Positions 1-7,562 are shown, counted from the first letter of the stretch. The stretch is DNA of 25,346 nucleotides from Oscillospiraceae bacterium (GCA_017415945.1 JAFQDR010000259.1:1-25346), one strand, 5' to 3'. Made by a program: numbers and translations. Notes: generated by a model from the letters alone, not told the origin.

Positions 1-102
1 ACCAAGGGCGTGGAGAATACCATCCGAAACGTGGGCCGCCTTGCAAAGCAGGGCATGGCAGGTACGGATAAGGAAATCATTGATATTATGATTTCCTGCT
101 GA
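1..102 (+). CDS. C-terminal end of a probable UPF0597 / serine dehydratase-like family protein (partial)
   Basis: The window opens inside a gene. Frame 1 reads 33 residues to a TGA at 100-102. The tail contains the segments ENTIRNVGRLAKQGM and TDKEIIDIMI. From memory this resembles the C-terminus of the UPF0597 (YhaM/CyuA-type L-cysteine desulfidase, Fe-S serine dehydratase alpha-like) family, which ends in a 'NVGRL...GM..TD..I..IM' pattern. No catalytic residue lies in the visible part, so the family call rests on the tail alone. A strong terminator follows 12 bases after the stop and separates this gene from the next one. Confidence 0.45.
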   Translation, partial: TKGVENTIRNVGRLAKQGMAGTDKEIIDIMISC

Positions 103-114
103 TAATAAAAATGC

Positions 115-143
115 ACGGCGGCTCCTTGTGAGCCGCCGTTTTT
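115..143 (+). terminator. Rho-independent terminator
   Basis: A 10-bp perfect GC-rich stem (115-124 with 130-139), a 5-nt loop and a T run at 139-143. It ends the partial upstream gene. Confidence 0.9.
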
Positions 144-154
144 GCGGTTTGGGG

Positions 155-184
155 TCTTCTCAATTTTGGTCAACAGGCTATAAT
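155..184 (+). promoter_or_regulatory. Promoter of the TetR-methyltransferase pair
   Basis: A perfect -10 TATAAT sits at 179-184, 24 bases before the chosen TetR start. The -35 is weak (TCTTCT at 155-160, 18-bp spacer), which suits a promoter that is repressed or needs help. The promoter also argues against any TetR start upstream of 184. Confidence 0.6.
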
Positions 185-208
185 GGAACTGTAAGAAAGG
201 TGCGTGGC

Positions 209-826
209 ATGATGAATGAAAGGTTTTATGATCTGCCTATAGAAAAACAGAATACCATCATCCATGCAGGCTATCGTGTGTTTTCTCAAAACAGCTACCG
301 GAAAAGCCCGATGCAGGAGATTGCCGACGAGGCAGGCATCAGCAAATCCTTGTTGTTTCACTATTTTGGGAATAAGAAGGAGCTGTATCTGTTTCTGTGG
401 GACTATGCCTGTCAATTTTCAATCGAGCGAATGACGGAGGCGGGCTGCTATGAGGAAACCGACTTCTTCAAAATGCTGTACAAGGGCATGGTAACGAAAA
501 TGGAGATTTTACGGCAGTATCCCCACATGGCAGCGTTTATATTGAAAGCGTATTTTGAAACAAATCCCGAGGTCCATGATGACATTCGCGCAAGCTATTC
601 CCATTATTTCGCTCTGAAGGGGGAGCTTTCTCTGCGCAATCTCTCCCGTGAGCAGCTTATGCCCGGCGTGGATGTGAAGGAGATTTTTCAGCATATTTAT
701 TGGGCAGCGGAGGGCTATCTGTTGGAGAAGCTGCGGAACGGGAAATTGGAGCCTGCAAGGCTGGAACGGGATTTTATGGGAATGATACGCTTCTGGAAGA
801 AAATATACGGGAAGAGGGACACATGA
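209..826 (+). CDS. TetR/AcrR family transcriptional regulator
   Basis: A 205-residue DNA-binding repressor of TetR type. The N-terminal three-helix domain is clear: residues 14-33 form helix 1, and the helix-turn-helix lies around residues 36-57 (MQEIADEAGISKSLLFHYF, followed by NKKELY), the classic TetR signature. Residues 70-205 are a helical ligand/dimerisation domain with no recognisable specificity. The reading frame is open back to 128, but the promoter TATAAT lies at 179-184 and an AGAAAGG ribosome binding site stands at 194-200, so ATG 209 is preferred (ATG 212 is also possible). It ends 3 bases before the methyltransferase gene at 830, so the two form an operon. It probably controls itself and that membrane enzyme; the ligand is unknown. 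Confidence 0.9.
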   Translation: MMNERFYDLPIEKQNTIIHAGYRVFSQNSYRKSPMQEIADEAGISKSLLFHYFGNKKELYLFLWDYACQFSIERMTEAGCYEETDFFKMLYKGMVTKMEILRQYPHMAAFILKAYFETNPEVHDDIRASYSHYFALKGELSLRNLSREQLMPGVDVKEIFQHIYWAAEGYLLEKLRNGKLEPARLERDFMGMIRFWKKIYGKRDT

Positions 827-829
827 GCT

Positions 830-1501
830 ATGGATAAAGAATTATTGCTTGATGCTTTGAAAAAGTTTGCTGCAGGGGTCATCCTAATCGGTCTGCTGCT
901 GTTTGTACCTGCGGGGACCGTTCGATATCCCAACGGATGGCTGCTGTGCGGGGTGTTGTTTGTCCCTGTGCTCATCATGGGTGTGGTTCTGCTTTTCAAA
1001 GCTCCCGACCTGCTGCGGAAGCGTCTGCGGGAAAAGGAAGAACAGGCTGAGCAGAAATCTGTAGTGGCATTGTCCGGGCTGATGTTTCTCGTTGGATTTA
1101 TTTTGGCGGGATTGGATTATCGATTCGGATGGACACAGCTGCCCATGTGGCTTGTGTATACCGCTGCGGTGGCATTTCTGCTGGGCTATGGCATGTTTGC
1201 GGAGGTCATGCGGGAGAATGCCTACCTGTCCAGAACGGTGGAGGTGCAGGAGGATCAGGTAGTCATTGATACGGGACTGTACGGCATCGTGCGGCACCCT
1301 ATGTACACCGCAACGGTAGTGATGTTCCTTACCATGCCATTGGTGCTTGGGTCGGCTGTTGCGTTCTTAATATTCCTGCTGTACCCGATTTTGCTGGTGA
1401 AGCGGATCCGCAATGAGGAACAGGTTTTGGAAGAGGGACTTGCAGGCTATGTGGAATATAAGCAGAAAGTAAAATACAGACTGATACCCTTTGTTTGGTG
1501 A
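830..1501 (+). CDS. Isoprenylcysteine carboxyl methyltransferase / phospholipid methyltransferase-like membrane protein
   Basis: A 223-residue integral membrane protein of the ICMT/PEMT superfamily, which uses S-adenosylmethionine to methylate lipids or membrane-bound acceptors. About five hydrophobic segments are visible (residues roughly 10-28, 36-56, 76-95, 106-126, 160-190). The family signature follows: GLYGIVRHPMYTA at 149-161, with R155-H156-P157 forming the AdoMet site, and the C-terminal NEEQVLEE block at 195-202, followed by the usual Y..Y...V.YRLIP ending. The ribosome binding site GAAGAGGGA is at 811-819. The gene follows the TetR gene by 3 bases and is followed directly by a terminator. 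The substrate cannot be read from the sequence; bacterial ICMT-like proteins are mostly uncharacterised and may act in lipid or drug tolerance. Confidence 0.82.
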   Translation: MDKELLLDALKKFAAGVILIGLLLFVPAGTVRYPNGWLLCGVLFVPVLIMGVVLLFKAPDLLRKRLREKEEQAEQKSVVALSGLMFLVGFILAGLDYRFGWTQLPMWLVYTAAVAFLLGYGMFAEVMRENAYLSRTVEVQEDQVVIDTGLYGIVRHPMYTATVVMFLTMPLVLGSAVAFLIFLLYPILLVKRIRNEEQVLEEGLAGYVEYKQKVKYRLIPFVW

Positions 1502-1505
1502 TCTG

Positions 1506-1532
1506 AAAGCCCTTTCTTATGAGAGGGCTTTT
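1506..1532 (+). terminator. Rho-independent terminator
   Basis: An 11-bp stem (1506-1516 with 1521-1531, one G-U pair), TTAT loop and a short T run. It closes the TetR-methyltransferase operon 4 bases after the stop. Confidence 0.85.
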
Positions 1533-1536
1533 CCCA

Positions 1537-1565
1537 TTGTAAAATTTTGGAAAAGGCTGTATAAT
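1537..1565 (+). promoter_or_regulatory. Promoter of the ferritin-like/VIT transporter gene
   Basis: -35 TTGTAA at 1537-1542, exact 17-bp spacer and perfect -10 TATAAT at 1560-1565. It begins directly after the previous terminator and lies 46 bases before the ATG at 1612. Confidence 0.8.
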
Positions 1566-1611
1566 GGTGTCAACCATCAAATCCATTTTTCTGAAAAGGA
1601 GAGATAAAGAT

Positions 1612-2493
1612 ATGAAAAAACAGCTGTCCGAAAAGGCTTTGGAGATCATCAAGAAGATGCAGCAGAGTGAGCTGACGGAAAGTGTGATCTACGAAGAAAT
1701 TGCCAGGTTTGCCAAGGGCGATGAAAATAAGGAAACGCTGCGTCGTCTGGCTCGTGAGGAAAAGGCACATTACGAAATTTGGAAGACCTATACAGATATT
1801 GAGATGAAGCCCAATAAGCTGAAGGTGTTTTGGTATAAGCTCATGGCACGTATTCTCGGCTTTACCTTTGCGGTGAAGCTCATGGAGAGCGGGGAAGAAG
1901 CGGCACAGGACGAATATGCTCTGCTGGCAGAGGAGGTTCCCGAGAGCACCCACATCCGCAAGCAGGAGGAAGAACACGAGGCCGCACTGCTGGAAATGCT
2001 GGACGAGGAACGTCTGCAGTATGTTGGCAGTATGGTGCTCGGTCTGAACGACGCATTGGTAGAGCTGACAGGCTCTCTGGCGGGCTTTACCTTCGCCATG
2101 CAGAACACGCGTTTGATTGCTCTGTCGGGTCTGATCATCGGTATTTCCGCCACCTTCTCCATGGCCTCCAGTGAGTTCCTTGCGGCCCGCAGTGAAGGCA
2201 GAAGCGATGCGCTGAAGTCCTGCGCCTATACGGGTGTGGCATATCTGGTCACCGTTATCTTACTGATCGCACCGTATCTGATCTTCGGCAACGCACAGTA
2301 TATGCTGGCTCTTGTCTGTATGCTGCTGGTCGTCATTCTCATTATTGCGGCCTTTACATATTACACCTCCGTTGCTCAGGGTGAGCCCTTCGGTTCCCGC
2401 TTTGCGGAGATGGCTGTCATCAGCATCAGCGTTGCGGTCATTTCCTTTGTAGTCGGTATTCTGGCGAAGAAGTTTTTGGGCGTAGACCTTTAA
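1612..2493 (+). CDS. VIT1/CCC1 family iron/manganese transporter with N-terminal ferritin-like domain
   Basis: A 293-residue fusion. Residues 1-130 are a rubrerythrin/ferritin-like helical domain with metal-ligand type motifs: EE at 28-29, REEKAHYE at 48-55, and EEEHEA at 119-124. Residues 135-293 are a VIT1/CCC1 transporter domain, with GLNDALVELTGSLAGFTFA at 144-162 and SMASSEFLAARSE at 183-195, and transmembrane segments near 165-185, 205-225, 230-250 and 265-290. The known relative MbfA combines a di-iron domain with a VIT domain and exports iron, so the likely role is membrane Fe(II)/Mn(II) export or detoxification. The frame is open to 1564, inside the promoter, but the AAAGGAGAG site at 1595-1603 selects ATG 1612. 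The gene is monocistronic between its own promoter and terminator. Confidence 0.9.
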   Translation: MKKQLSEKALEIIKKMQQSELTESVIYEEIARFAKGDENKETLRRLAREEKAHYEIWKTYTDIEMKPNKLKVFWYKLMARILGFTFAVKLMESGEEAAQDEYALLAEEVPESTHIRKQEEEHEAALLEMLDEERLQYVGSMVLGLNDALVELTGSLAGFTFAMQNTRLIALSGLIIGISATFSMASSEFLAARSEGRSDALKSCAYTGVAYLVTVILLIAPYLIFGNAQYMLALVCMLLVVILIIAAFTYYTSVAQGEPFGSRFAEMAVISISVAVISFVVGILAKKFLGVDL

Positions 2494-2497
2494 TATG

Positions 2498-2530
2498 AAA
2501 AAGCGGTTTCCTTCGGGAAATCGCTTTTTT
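2498..2530 (+). terminator. Rho-independent terminator with UUCG tetraloop
   Basis: A 14-bp stem (2498-2511 with 2516-2529, one G-U pair), a C(UUCG)G tetraloop and a T run to 2530, directly after the transporter stop. Confidence 0.92.
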
Positions 2531-2588
2531 ACTGCATATTTGATAAATAATTCAACATGGGAATGCATTTATTGTTGTGAAAAATATC

Positions 2589-2617
2589 TTTTCAATTGCG
2601 AAAAACTATGTTACAAT
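2589..2617 (+). promoter_or_regulatory. Promoter of the branching enzyme gene
   Basis: -35 TTTTCA at 2589-2594, 17-bp spacer, -10 TACAAT at 2612-2617. It leaves an untranslated leader of about 75 bases before ATG 2698. Confidence 0.7.
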
Positions 2618-2697
2618 GTAGACAATGCGTAGTTTGCGCATTTATGCAATCTGTCAAACATGAACTCTATCAAATTTTATAAAGGAGAGAAACATAC

Positions 2698-5133
2698 ATG
2701 TACAGAATTCTGGAATTGAATCCGTATCTGATGGACTTTAAGGGTGATATCGATCTGCGTATGCACCTGTATCACTCCACCAAGCATCGTATCCTCGGGG
2801 ACAGCGGCATGACTCTGAGTGACTTTGCAAACGGCCATCTTTACTATGGTTTCCACCGCGTAGAAGGCGGTTGGGTATATCGTGAATGGGCACCCGCAGC
2901 ACACCAGCTGTATCTGACCGGTGATTTCAATGACTGGAACTGGACAAGCCATCCTATGACCCGCAACGGCGAAAACTGGGAAATTTACCTGCCCGGTGAA
3001 GATGCTCTGTGGGAAGGCTGCCGTGTAAAGGTAATCGTTGATGCCAATATGCAGCGCAGTGCACGTACCCCTCTGTATATCAAGCGCATGGTGCAGAATC
3101 CCGATGGCAAGACCTTCAGCGCCGAAATCATCGATGAACGCAATACCTTTGAATGGACCGACGCTGACTTCAAGGCTGAAGACTCTCTGTACATCTATGA
3201 AGCTCACGTCGGCATGGCTCAGGAAGAAGGCCGTATCGGCACCTACCGTGAATTTGCGGATCTGATCCTGCCCAAGGTCAAGAAGGCGGGCTACAACACC
3301 ATCCAGCTGATGGCAATTATGGAACACCCCTACTACGGCAGCTTCGGTTACCAGGTTTCCAACTTCTTTGCCTCCTCCGGCTGGTTCGGCAAGCCCAACG
3401 ATCTGAAGTATCTGGTCAATAAGGCTCACGAAATGGGCATCCGCGTGCTGCTGGACCTGGTTCATTCCCATGCTGTAAAGAACTACGAGGAAGGCATCAA
3501 TATGTTCGACGGCACCGTATGGCAGTTCTTCCATGCAGGTGACAAGGGCGAGCATCCCGCATGGGGCACCAAGTGCTTTGACTACAGCCGCACCGGTGTT
3601 ATCCACTTCCTGTTGTCCAACCTGAAGTACTGGCTGACCGAGTTCCACTTCGACGGCTTCCGTTTTGACGGTGTAACCTCCATGCTGTACCATGACCACG
3701 GTCTGGGTACCGATTTCAACAGCAACGACAAGTACTTCTCCTACAATACTCACGTGGAAGCAGTTACTTACCTGCAGTTGGCAAACGAGCTGATCCGTGA
3801 AGTTAAGCCCGATGCTATTACCATTGCGGAAGATATGTCCGGTATGCCCGGTATGTGCCTGCCCATTGAGGATGGCGGCATCGGCTTCGACTACCGTCTG
3901 GCTATGGGTATGCCCGATATGTGGATCCGCCACGTAAAGGAAAAGAGAGACGAAGACTGGTCCATCGGTCATATGTGGGGCGATATGTGCCTGCGCCGTA
4001 ACGGTGAAGGTACCGTTTCTTACGTAGAAAGCCATGACCAGGCTCTGGTTGGCGACAAGACCATGATGATGCGTCTGGCTGATGCGGCAATCTACACCGA
4101 TATGGAAAAGAAGACCCACACTGCGGTGATCGACCGTGCCATTGCACTGCACAAGATGATGCGTCTGTTTACCATTGTCGGTGCAGGTGAAGCATATCTG
4201 AACTTCATGGGCAACGAATTCGGTCATCCCGAATGGATCGACTTCCCCCGTGAAGGCAACGGCTGGAGCTACCACTACTGCCGCCGTCAGTGGAGTCTGA
4301 AGGAAAATCCAGATCTGAAGTATCAGTGGCTGGGTGACTTCGACGAAGACATGATCCATCTGACCAAGAAGGAAGAAATCTTCAAGCAGCGTATGGCAGA
4401 ATGCCTGCTGCACAAGGAACCCGAAAAGACCATCGTTGTGAAGCGTATGGGTCTGGTATGTGCCTTCAACTTCCACCCCAATAACTCTCTGACCAATGTT
4501 CTGGTGCCCGTACCTCACGATGCAGACTACGAGGTCGTTATGAGTTCCGACGACTACAAGTACGGCGGCTACGGCAACGTTGCGCACATGACCGTTCCCT
4601 GCAAGCAGTTCAACGGTCAGAACTTCATTGAGCTGTACATCCCCGCACGTACTGCGATCGTACTGAAGGAAGGCGAGATCCGCCTGGGGGAGCCCGTCGT
4701 TGAAGCAGCACCTGCAGCAGAAGCTGTTGTGGAAGCCGTGGCTGAAGTAGTGGAAGAAAAGCCCGCTAAGAAGCCCGCAGCAAAGAAGACCACGAAAAAG
4801 GCTGCTGCAAAGAAGACCGAGGAAGCACCTGCTGAAGAAAAGAAGCCCGCAAAGAAGAGAACCACTAAGAAGACTGCCAAGGCAGAGGAAGTGGTTGTAG
4901 AAACTGTAGAAGCTCCCGTGGAAGAAAAGCCTGCTAAGAAGACCGCAAAGAAGTCTACCAAGAAGGCTGCCGAAGCCACCGATGCAGCAGAGGAAAAGCC
5001 TGTCAAGAAGACTGCTAAGAAGTCTACCAAGAAGGCAGCTCCCAAGGCAGAAGAAGCTGTGGAAGCTCCCGTAGTGGAAGCAGCTGCGGCAGAAGTTGTT
5101 GCAGAAGCACCCGCTGCAGAAGCTGCTGAATAA
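2698..5133 (+). CDS. glgB: 1,4-alpha-glucan (glycogen) branching enzyme, GH13, with Lys/Ala-rich C-terminal tail
   Basis: An 811-residue enzyme that cuts alpha-1,4 glucan chains and rejoins them as alpha-1,6 branches in glycogen. A CBM48 domain spans about residues 50-150 (YREWAPAAHQLYLTGDFNDW). The GH13 barrel follows: HSH at 256-258, DGFRFDGVTSM with nucleophile D324, IAEDMSG with acid/base E378, and VESHDQ with D447. The DGFRFDGVTSM and ESHDQALVGDKT motifs match the eukaryotic-type branching enzymes (GH13_8) rather than E. coli GlgB. The all-beta C domain ends near 663. Residues 664-811 are an extra tail of alternating Ala/Glu-rich and KPAKKTAKKSTKK-type blocks. The ribosome binding site AAAGGAGAG is at 2681-2689. 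Codon use is very biased, suggesting high expression. It is a single-gene unit; no other glycogen gene is in the window. Confidence 0.95.
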   Translation: MYRILELNPYLMDFKGDIDLRMHLYHSTKHRILGDSGMTLSDFANGHLYYGFHRVEGGWVYREWAPAAHQLYLTGDFNDWNWTSHPMTRNGENWEIYLPGEDALWEGCRVKVIVDANMQRSARTPLYIKRMVQNPDGKTFSAEIIDERNTFEWTDADFKAEDSLYIYEAHVGMAQEEGRIGTYREFADLILPKVKKAGYNTIQLMAIMEHPYYGSFGYQVSNFFASSGWFGKPNDLKYLVNKAHEMGIRVLLDLVHSHAVKNYEEGINMFDGTVWQFFHAGDKGEHPAWGTKCFDYSRTGVIHFLLSNLKYWLTEFHFDGFRFDGVTSMLYHDHGLGTDFNSNDKYFSYNTHVEAVTYLQLANELIREVKPDAITIAEDMSGMPGMCLPIEDGGIGFDYRLAMGMPDMWIRHVKEKRDEDWSIGHMWGDMCLRRNGEGTVSYVESHDQALVGDKTMMMRLADAAIYTDMEKKTHTAVIDRAIALHKMMRLFTIVGAGEAYLNFMGNEFGHPEWIDFPREGNGWSYHYCRRQWSLKENPDLKYQWLGDFDEDMIHLTKKEEIFKQRMAECLLHKEPEKTIVVKRMGLVCAFNFHPNNSLTNVLVPVPHDADYEVVMSSDDYKYGGYGNVAHMTVPCKQFNGQNFIELYIPARTAIVLKEGEIRLGEPVVEAAPAAEAVVEAVAEVVEEKPAKKPAAKKTTKKAAAKKTEEAPAEEKKPAKKRTTKKTAKAEEVVVETVEAPVEEKPAKKTAKKSTKKAAEATDAAEEKPVKKTAKKSTKKAAPKAEEAVEAPVVEAAAAEVVAEAPAAEAAE
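4687..5130 (+). repeat. Repetitive low-complexity coding segment (histone H1-like Lys/Ala/Glu tail of the branching enzyme)
   Basis: The last ~148 codons of the branching enzyme are built from imperfect repeats of GAAGAAAAGCC followed by AAGAAG-rich lysine codons. The stretches at about 4920-4972 and 4990-5040 are near-copies of each other, both encoding EEKP.KKTAKKSTKKAA. Acidic/alanine spacers separate the basic blocks. Such repeats are prone to slippage and length variation. Confidence 0.85.
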
Positions 5134-5141
5134 TCAAATAC

Positions 5142-5172
5142 AAACAGGCAGTCAAATCGGCTGCCTGTTTTT
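5142..5172 (+). terminator. Rho-independent terminator of the branching enzyme gene
   Basis: A 12-bp stem (5142-5153 with 5159-5170, one G-U pair), 5-nt loop and a T run, 8 bases after the stop. Confidence 0.9.
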
Positions 5173-5183
5173 CCGTATAAAAA

Positions 5184-5212
5184 AGCTCCATAGCCTATCG
5201 GGCTGTGGAGCT
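5184..5212 (-). terminator. Rho-independent terminator of the minus-strand pssA operon
   Basis: A 12-bp stem (5184-5195 with 5201-5212, one G-U pair). On the minus strand it is followed by a T run (the A run at 5179-5184 on plus); a T run also follows on plus, so it can work in both directions between the convergent units. Confidence 0.85.
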
Positions 5213-5228
5213 GATTTTTTTGAAGCAC

Positions 5229-5816
5229 TTATTTTGCTTTGGTGAGGATCTTTGCAATGTCGGGCTTTTTCACGGTGAAATCAAAGATGAACAGGAATGC
5301 CACCAATGCCAGCAGTGCGTGCAGGATGATGACAAAAATGCCTTCGGGGATCACATTGTGGAACAGATAGGTGAAGGGAAGCAGGGCAGCAATGGAGGTA
5401 ACGGGCAAACCGCGGTAGATTTTATTGCCGCCGTCCTCTGTTTGCTGGCGTTTTGCTTCCATGACGTTGAAGAAGCCCAAACGAATGACGGCGCACAGGC
5501 TGAATGCGGCGATGATCACGGTGCCCAGGAGTCCGTCCACGCCCATGAAGTAGCACAGCATTGCGGGGAACACACCGAAGCTCACGCAGTCACACAGAGA
5601 GTCGATTTGAATGCCGAATGCCTTTTCGTCGTCGGTGCGGTTCTTTTTGCTTCTGGCAACGGTGCCGTCAAAGGCATCGCAGAAGCCGCAGAAAAACAGG
5701 CACAGCACAGCGGCGGTAAAGCGGCCTCGACTTGCTAAGGTAGTGCCGTATACGGCAGACACCAAGCTCATATATGTCAAAATAACGGTGTAATCGTAAA
5801 ACCCTATGAATTTCAT
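5229..5816 (-). CDS. pssA: CDP-diacylglycerol--serine O-phosphatidyltransferase
   Basis: A 195-residue membrane enzyme of the CDP-alcohol phosphatidyltransferase family, which makes phosphatidylserine from CDP-diacylglycerol and serine. The catalytic signature is present: D47 and D50-G51-x2-A54-R55, then G68-x3-D72-x3-D76, with SFGVFP just after it as in PssA rather than PgsA. The gap between AR and G is 12 residues (SKKNRTDDEKAF) instead of the usual 8-9, an insertion I associate with clostridial PssA proteins. Several hydrophobic segments follow (about 82-105, 130-150, 158-180). It starts 6 bases after the stop of the DUF368 gene, so both belong to one transcript. A specific serine acceptor is inferred, not proven. 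Confidence 0.85.
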   Translation of the reverse strand: MKFIGFYDYTVILTYMSLVSAVYGTTLASRGRFTAAVLCLFFCGFCDAFDGTVARSKKNRTDDEKAFGIQIDSLCDCVSFGVFPAMLCYFMGVDGLLGTVIIAAFSLCAVIRLGFFNVMEAKRQQTEDGGNKIYRGLPVTSIAALLPFTYLFHNVIPEGIFVIILHALLALVAFLFIFDFTVKKPDIAKILTKAK

Positions 5817-5822
5817 TTCTCT

Positions 5823-6662
5823 TTATCCCTTTTTTATTTTGTGAATCAATTCCTTGATTCTTCTGTTATTGTTTTTTAGGTCTCCCAAATAGAAGGACAG
5901 CAGAAACCCCACCGACATCAGCAGAATGGAAATTACACCGGAGAGGTCGAAGTCCAAGCTGCAACGCTCCGTAAGCATATTGGGGATCATGGAAAGAAAA
6001 ATCCCGAAGATGACGGAATATGTGGCTGTATAAAACCGCTTGAACAGCTGAGACATAATAAAGGAGATCGCCATTGCGCCCAATGCCAGACCAATCACCA
6101 TAGGCAGCAGCACACCCAATTCTATGACCGCCAATGCGTGGACATACATCTCATAGAAGCCCAGTGTACTCAAGAATACCGCAGGGTCTACACCGGGAAT
6201 GATGGCGGTTGCGGCAACGGCAACGCCCAAGGCTATGCACTGCAGCAGGGTAGGCTCTGTGATTTGGGGGAAACTATCGGTGTTGACCGTAAACAGCCAA
6301 GTGCCAATTACGGCAGATGCGGCAATGACACCGTAAAATTTGGGGGAGAAACCCTCTTTTTTGACTTCTCGCCATACCATTGGCAGCGTGCCGAGGATCA
6401 GCCCCAGAAAACAGAAGCGGGTGGGAACCTCATAGTATGCCAGACAGTAGTCGATGACTCTGCTGAACAGCAGCACACCTGTGAACATCCCCAGTACAAG
6501 GGGGAACAGAAAAGAAGCGTTCTTTTTCGGTGCCGCAAGCAGTGTACCCAGTGCATCCAGTGTATTTTGATACAGTCCGAAGATAATCAGCAATACACTG
6601 CCGCTCAATCCCGGGGCAACACCGCCGATGCCGACAATGATGCCTTTGAAAAATCGAATCAT
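5823..6662 (-). CDS. DUF368 family membrane protein, probable polyprenyl-phosphate translocase
   Basis: A 279-residue multi-pass membrane protein of the DUF368 family. The two family repeats are visible: GGVAPGLSGSVLLIIFGLY near residues 13-31, and IIPGVDPAVFLSTLGFYE in the second half, each a 'PG.sG...L...G.Y' re-entrant-like motif. About eight hydrophobic segments are present. DUF368 members (PopT) and DedA members (UptA) were reported in 2023 as undecaprenyl-phosphate translocases that return the lipid carrier to the cytoplasmic face. The frame opens with TTG at 6671, but the AAAGG site fits ATG 6662 (10-base spacing) much better. It is the first gene of the operon with pssA, which suggests an envelope-lipid role. 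Confidence 0.85.
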   Translation of the reverse strand: MIRFFKGIIVGIGGVAPGLSGSVLLIIFGLYQNTLDALGTLLAAPKKNASFLFPLVLGMFTGVLLFSRVIDYCLAYYEVPTRFCFLGLILGTLPMVWREVKKEGFSPKFYGVIAASAVIGTWLFTVNTDSFPQITEPTLLQCIALGVAVAATAIIPGVDPAVFLSTLGFYEMYVHALAVIELGVLLPMVIGLALGAMAISFIMSQLFKRFYTATYSVIFGIFLSMIPNMLTERCSLDFDLSGVISILLMSVGFLLSFYLGDLKNNNRRIKELIHKIKKG

Positions 6663-6704
6663 ATGATACAAACCTTTACAAGGAGCAAAACCTTATTAGA
6701 CACC

Positions 6705-6732
6705 ATTATACCACTCTAAATGGGAAAAGCAA
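6705..6732 (-). promoter_or_regulatory. Promoter of the DUF368-pssA operon
   Basis: On the minus strand, -35 TTGCTT (plus 6727-6732), 16-bp spacer and perfect -10 TATAAT (plus 6705-6710), about 43 bases before the start. Confidence 0.75.
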
Positions 6733-6809
6733 GGTTACGGAGCTATAAAAATGTTACCAATCATTCCGCACATCAAGTTCGTCTAAGATTTTGATCGGCA
6801 TGAAATGAT

Positions 6810-7310
6810 TTATGGAGTGAAAAACAAGGATTCTACCTCATCGGGGAATAAGTAGCCTACATCGCCTGTATACTCAACGAACGTACCGTTTTTATCGAAC
6901 GCATAACAATCTCCATAGTAAAAGTTTTTGTTATTTTCATTGATATAATGACAACCAAACAATACAATGATATTGCCATTGCTTTGATGCAAAACCAATG
7001 TTTTGCCCATTGGTGCATTTAAGGCTGTTCCATCGTAAAGGTAGTCAATTTCTGATATATAATTGATAAGCTCTTCGAAGCGAGATTCCTCTAAGGTCGC
7101 AATTGAAGTCACCTTGCTGAAATCGAATTTTGGCTTTTTGATACCATTGAGGGACAGAAGCTTCGGATTTTCATTGTTGTAATCAATCAGTTCGATTTTT
7201 ACCGTAGATGCAAGTAAATCATCCTTTTGAAGCTGATTTGGACTGGGGTCACAGCCCAGCAGGCCCGATAGTAAGGTTATTATCAAAATGACGATCAGTG
7301 CCTTTTTCAC
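6810..7310 (-). CDS. Small predicted lipoprotein of unknown function
   Basis: A 166-residue exported protein. It starts with GTG after a strong AAGGAGG site eight bases upstream. The signal peptide has a short basic start (MKKA), a hydrophobic core (LIVILIITLLSG) and a lipobox LLGC with C20 as the lipidated cysteine, so the mature protein should be anchored on the outer face of the cytoplasmic membrane. The mature part has no domain that I recognise; two further cysteines (FGCHY and GDCYAF) could form a disulfide, and it is rich in Asn, Tyr and acidic residues. Base composition is clearly more AT-rich than the flanking genes, and it lies beside a tRNA gene, which hints at later acquisition. 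The stretch between its stop and the DUF368 promoter has no obvious terminator. Confidence 0.75.
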   Translation of the reverse strand: MKKALIVILIITLLSGLLGCDPSPNQLQKDDLLASTVKIELIDYNNENPKLLSLNGIKKPKFDFSKVTSIATLEESRFEELINYISEIDYLYDGTALNAPMGKTLVLHQSNGNIIVLFGCHYINENNKNFYYGDCYAFDKNGTFVEYTGDVGYLFPDEVESLFFTP

Positions 7311-7348
7311 AGGGATAACCTCCTTATCAAATCACGTTTGCTGAATTG

Positions 7349-7354
7349 ATTATA
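7349..7354 (-). promoter_or_regulatory. -10 element of the lipoprotein gene
   Basis: A perfect TATAAT on the minus strand, 39 bases before the GTG start. The -35 at 17-bp distance (TGGATT) is poor, so the exact promoter is uncertain. Confidence 0.5.
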
Positions 7355-7388
7355 GCAGATAATCATGAAAAAATCCATTATAAATAAA

Positions 7389-7421
7389 AGCACGATGGAT
7401 TATCATGAAATCCATCGTGCT
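7389..7421 (-). terminator. Rho-independent terminator of the tRNA-Leu transcript
   Basis: A perfect 13-bp stem (7389-7401 with 7409-7421), 7-nt loop; on the minus strand it is followed by TTTTATTTA. It lies about 50 bases downstream of the tRNA 3' end. Confidence 0.88.
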
Positions 7422-7470
7422 GATTTGGCGAAGTATGTTGCCGTTACTGACAAGCTCGGCGACATGCCAC

Positions 7471-7555
7471 TGGTGCGGGTAACAGGGGTCGAACCTGCAC
7501 GCCTCTCGGCACGAGAACCTAAATCTCGCATGTCTGCCAATTCCATCATACCCGC
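7471..7555 (-). tRNA. tRNA-Leu(UAG)
   Basis: An 85-nt tRNA on the minus strand. The 7-bp acceptor stem GCGGGTA (7555-7549) pairs with TACCCGC, followed by discriminator A and an encoded CCA (7471-7473). The D-arm contains GGAATTGGCAGAC, and the anticodon stem CGAGA/TCTCG encloses the loop TTTAGGT with anticodon TAG, so it reads CUN leucine codons. A long class II variable arm (TGCCGAGAGGCG region) and GGTTCGACCCC T-arm complete the molecule. Confidence 0.97.
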
Positions 7556-7562
7556 ATTATAT

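Noticed and set aside
2677..4587. 636-codon open frame antisense to the branching enzyme
   Set aside because: The plus-strand gene has clear catalytic motifs and a ribosome binding site; the antisense frame is a by-product of strong codon bias and has a His/Val/Gln-rich translation without any domain.
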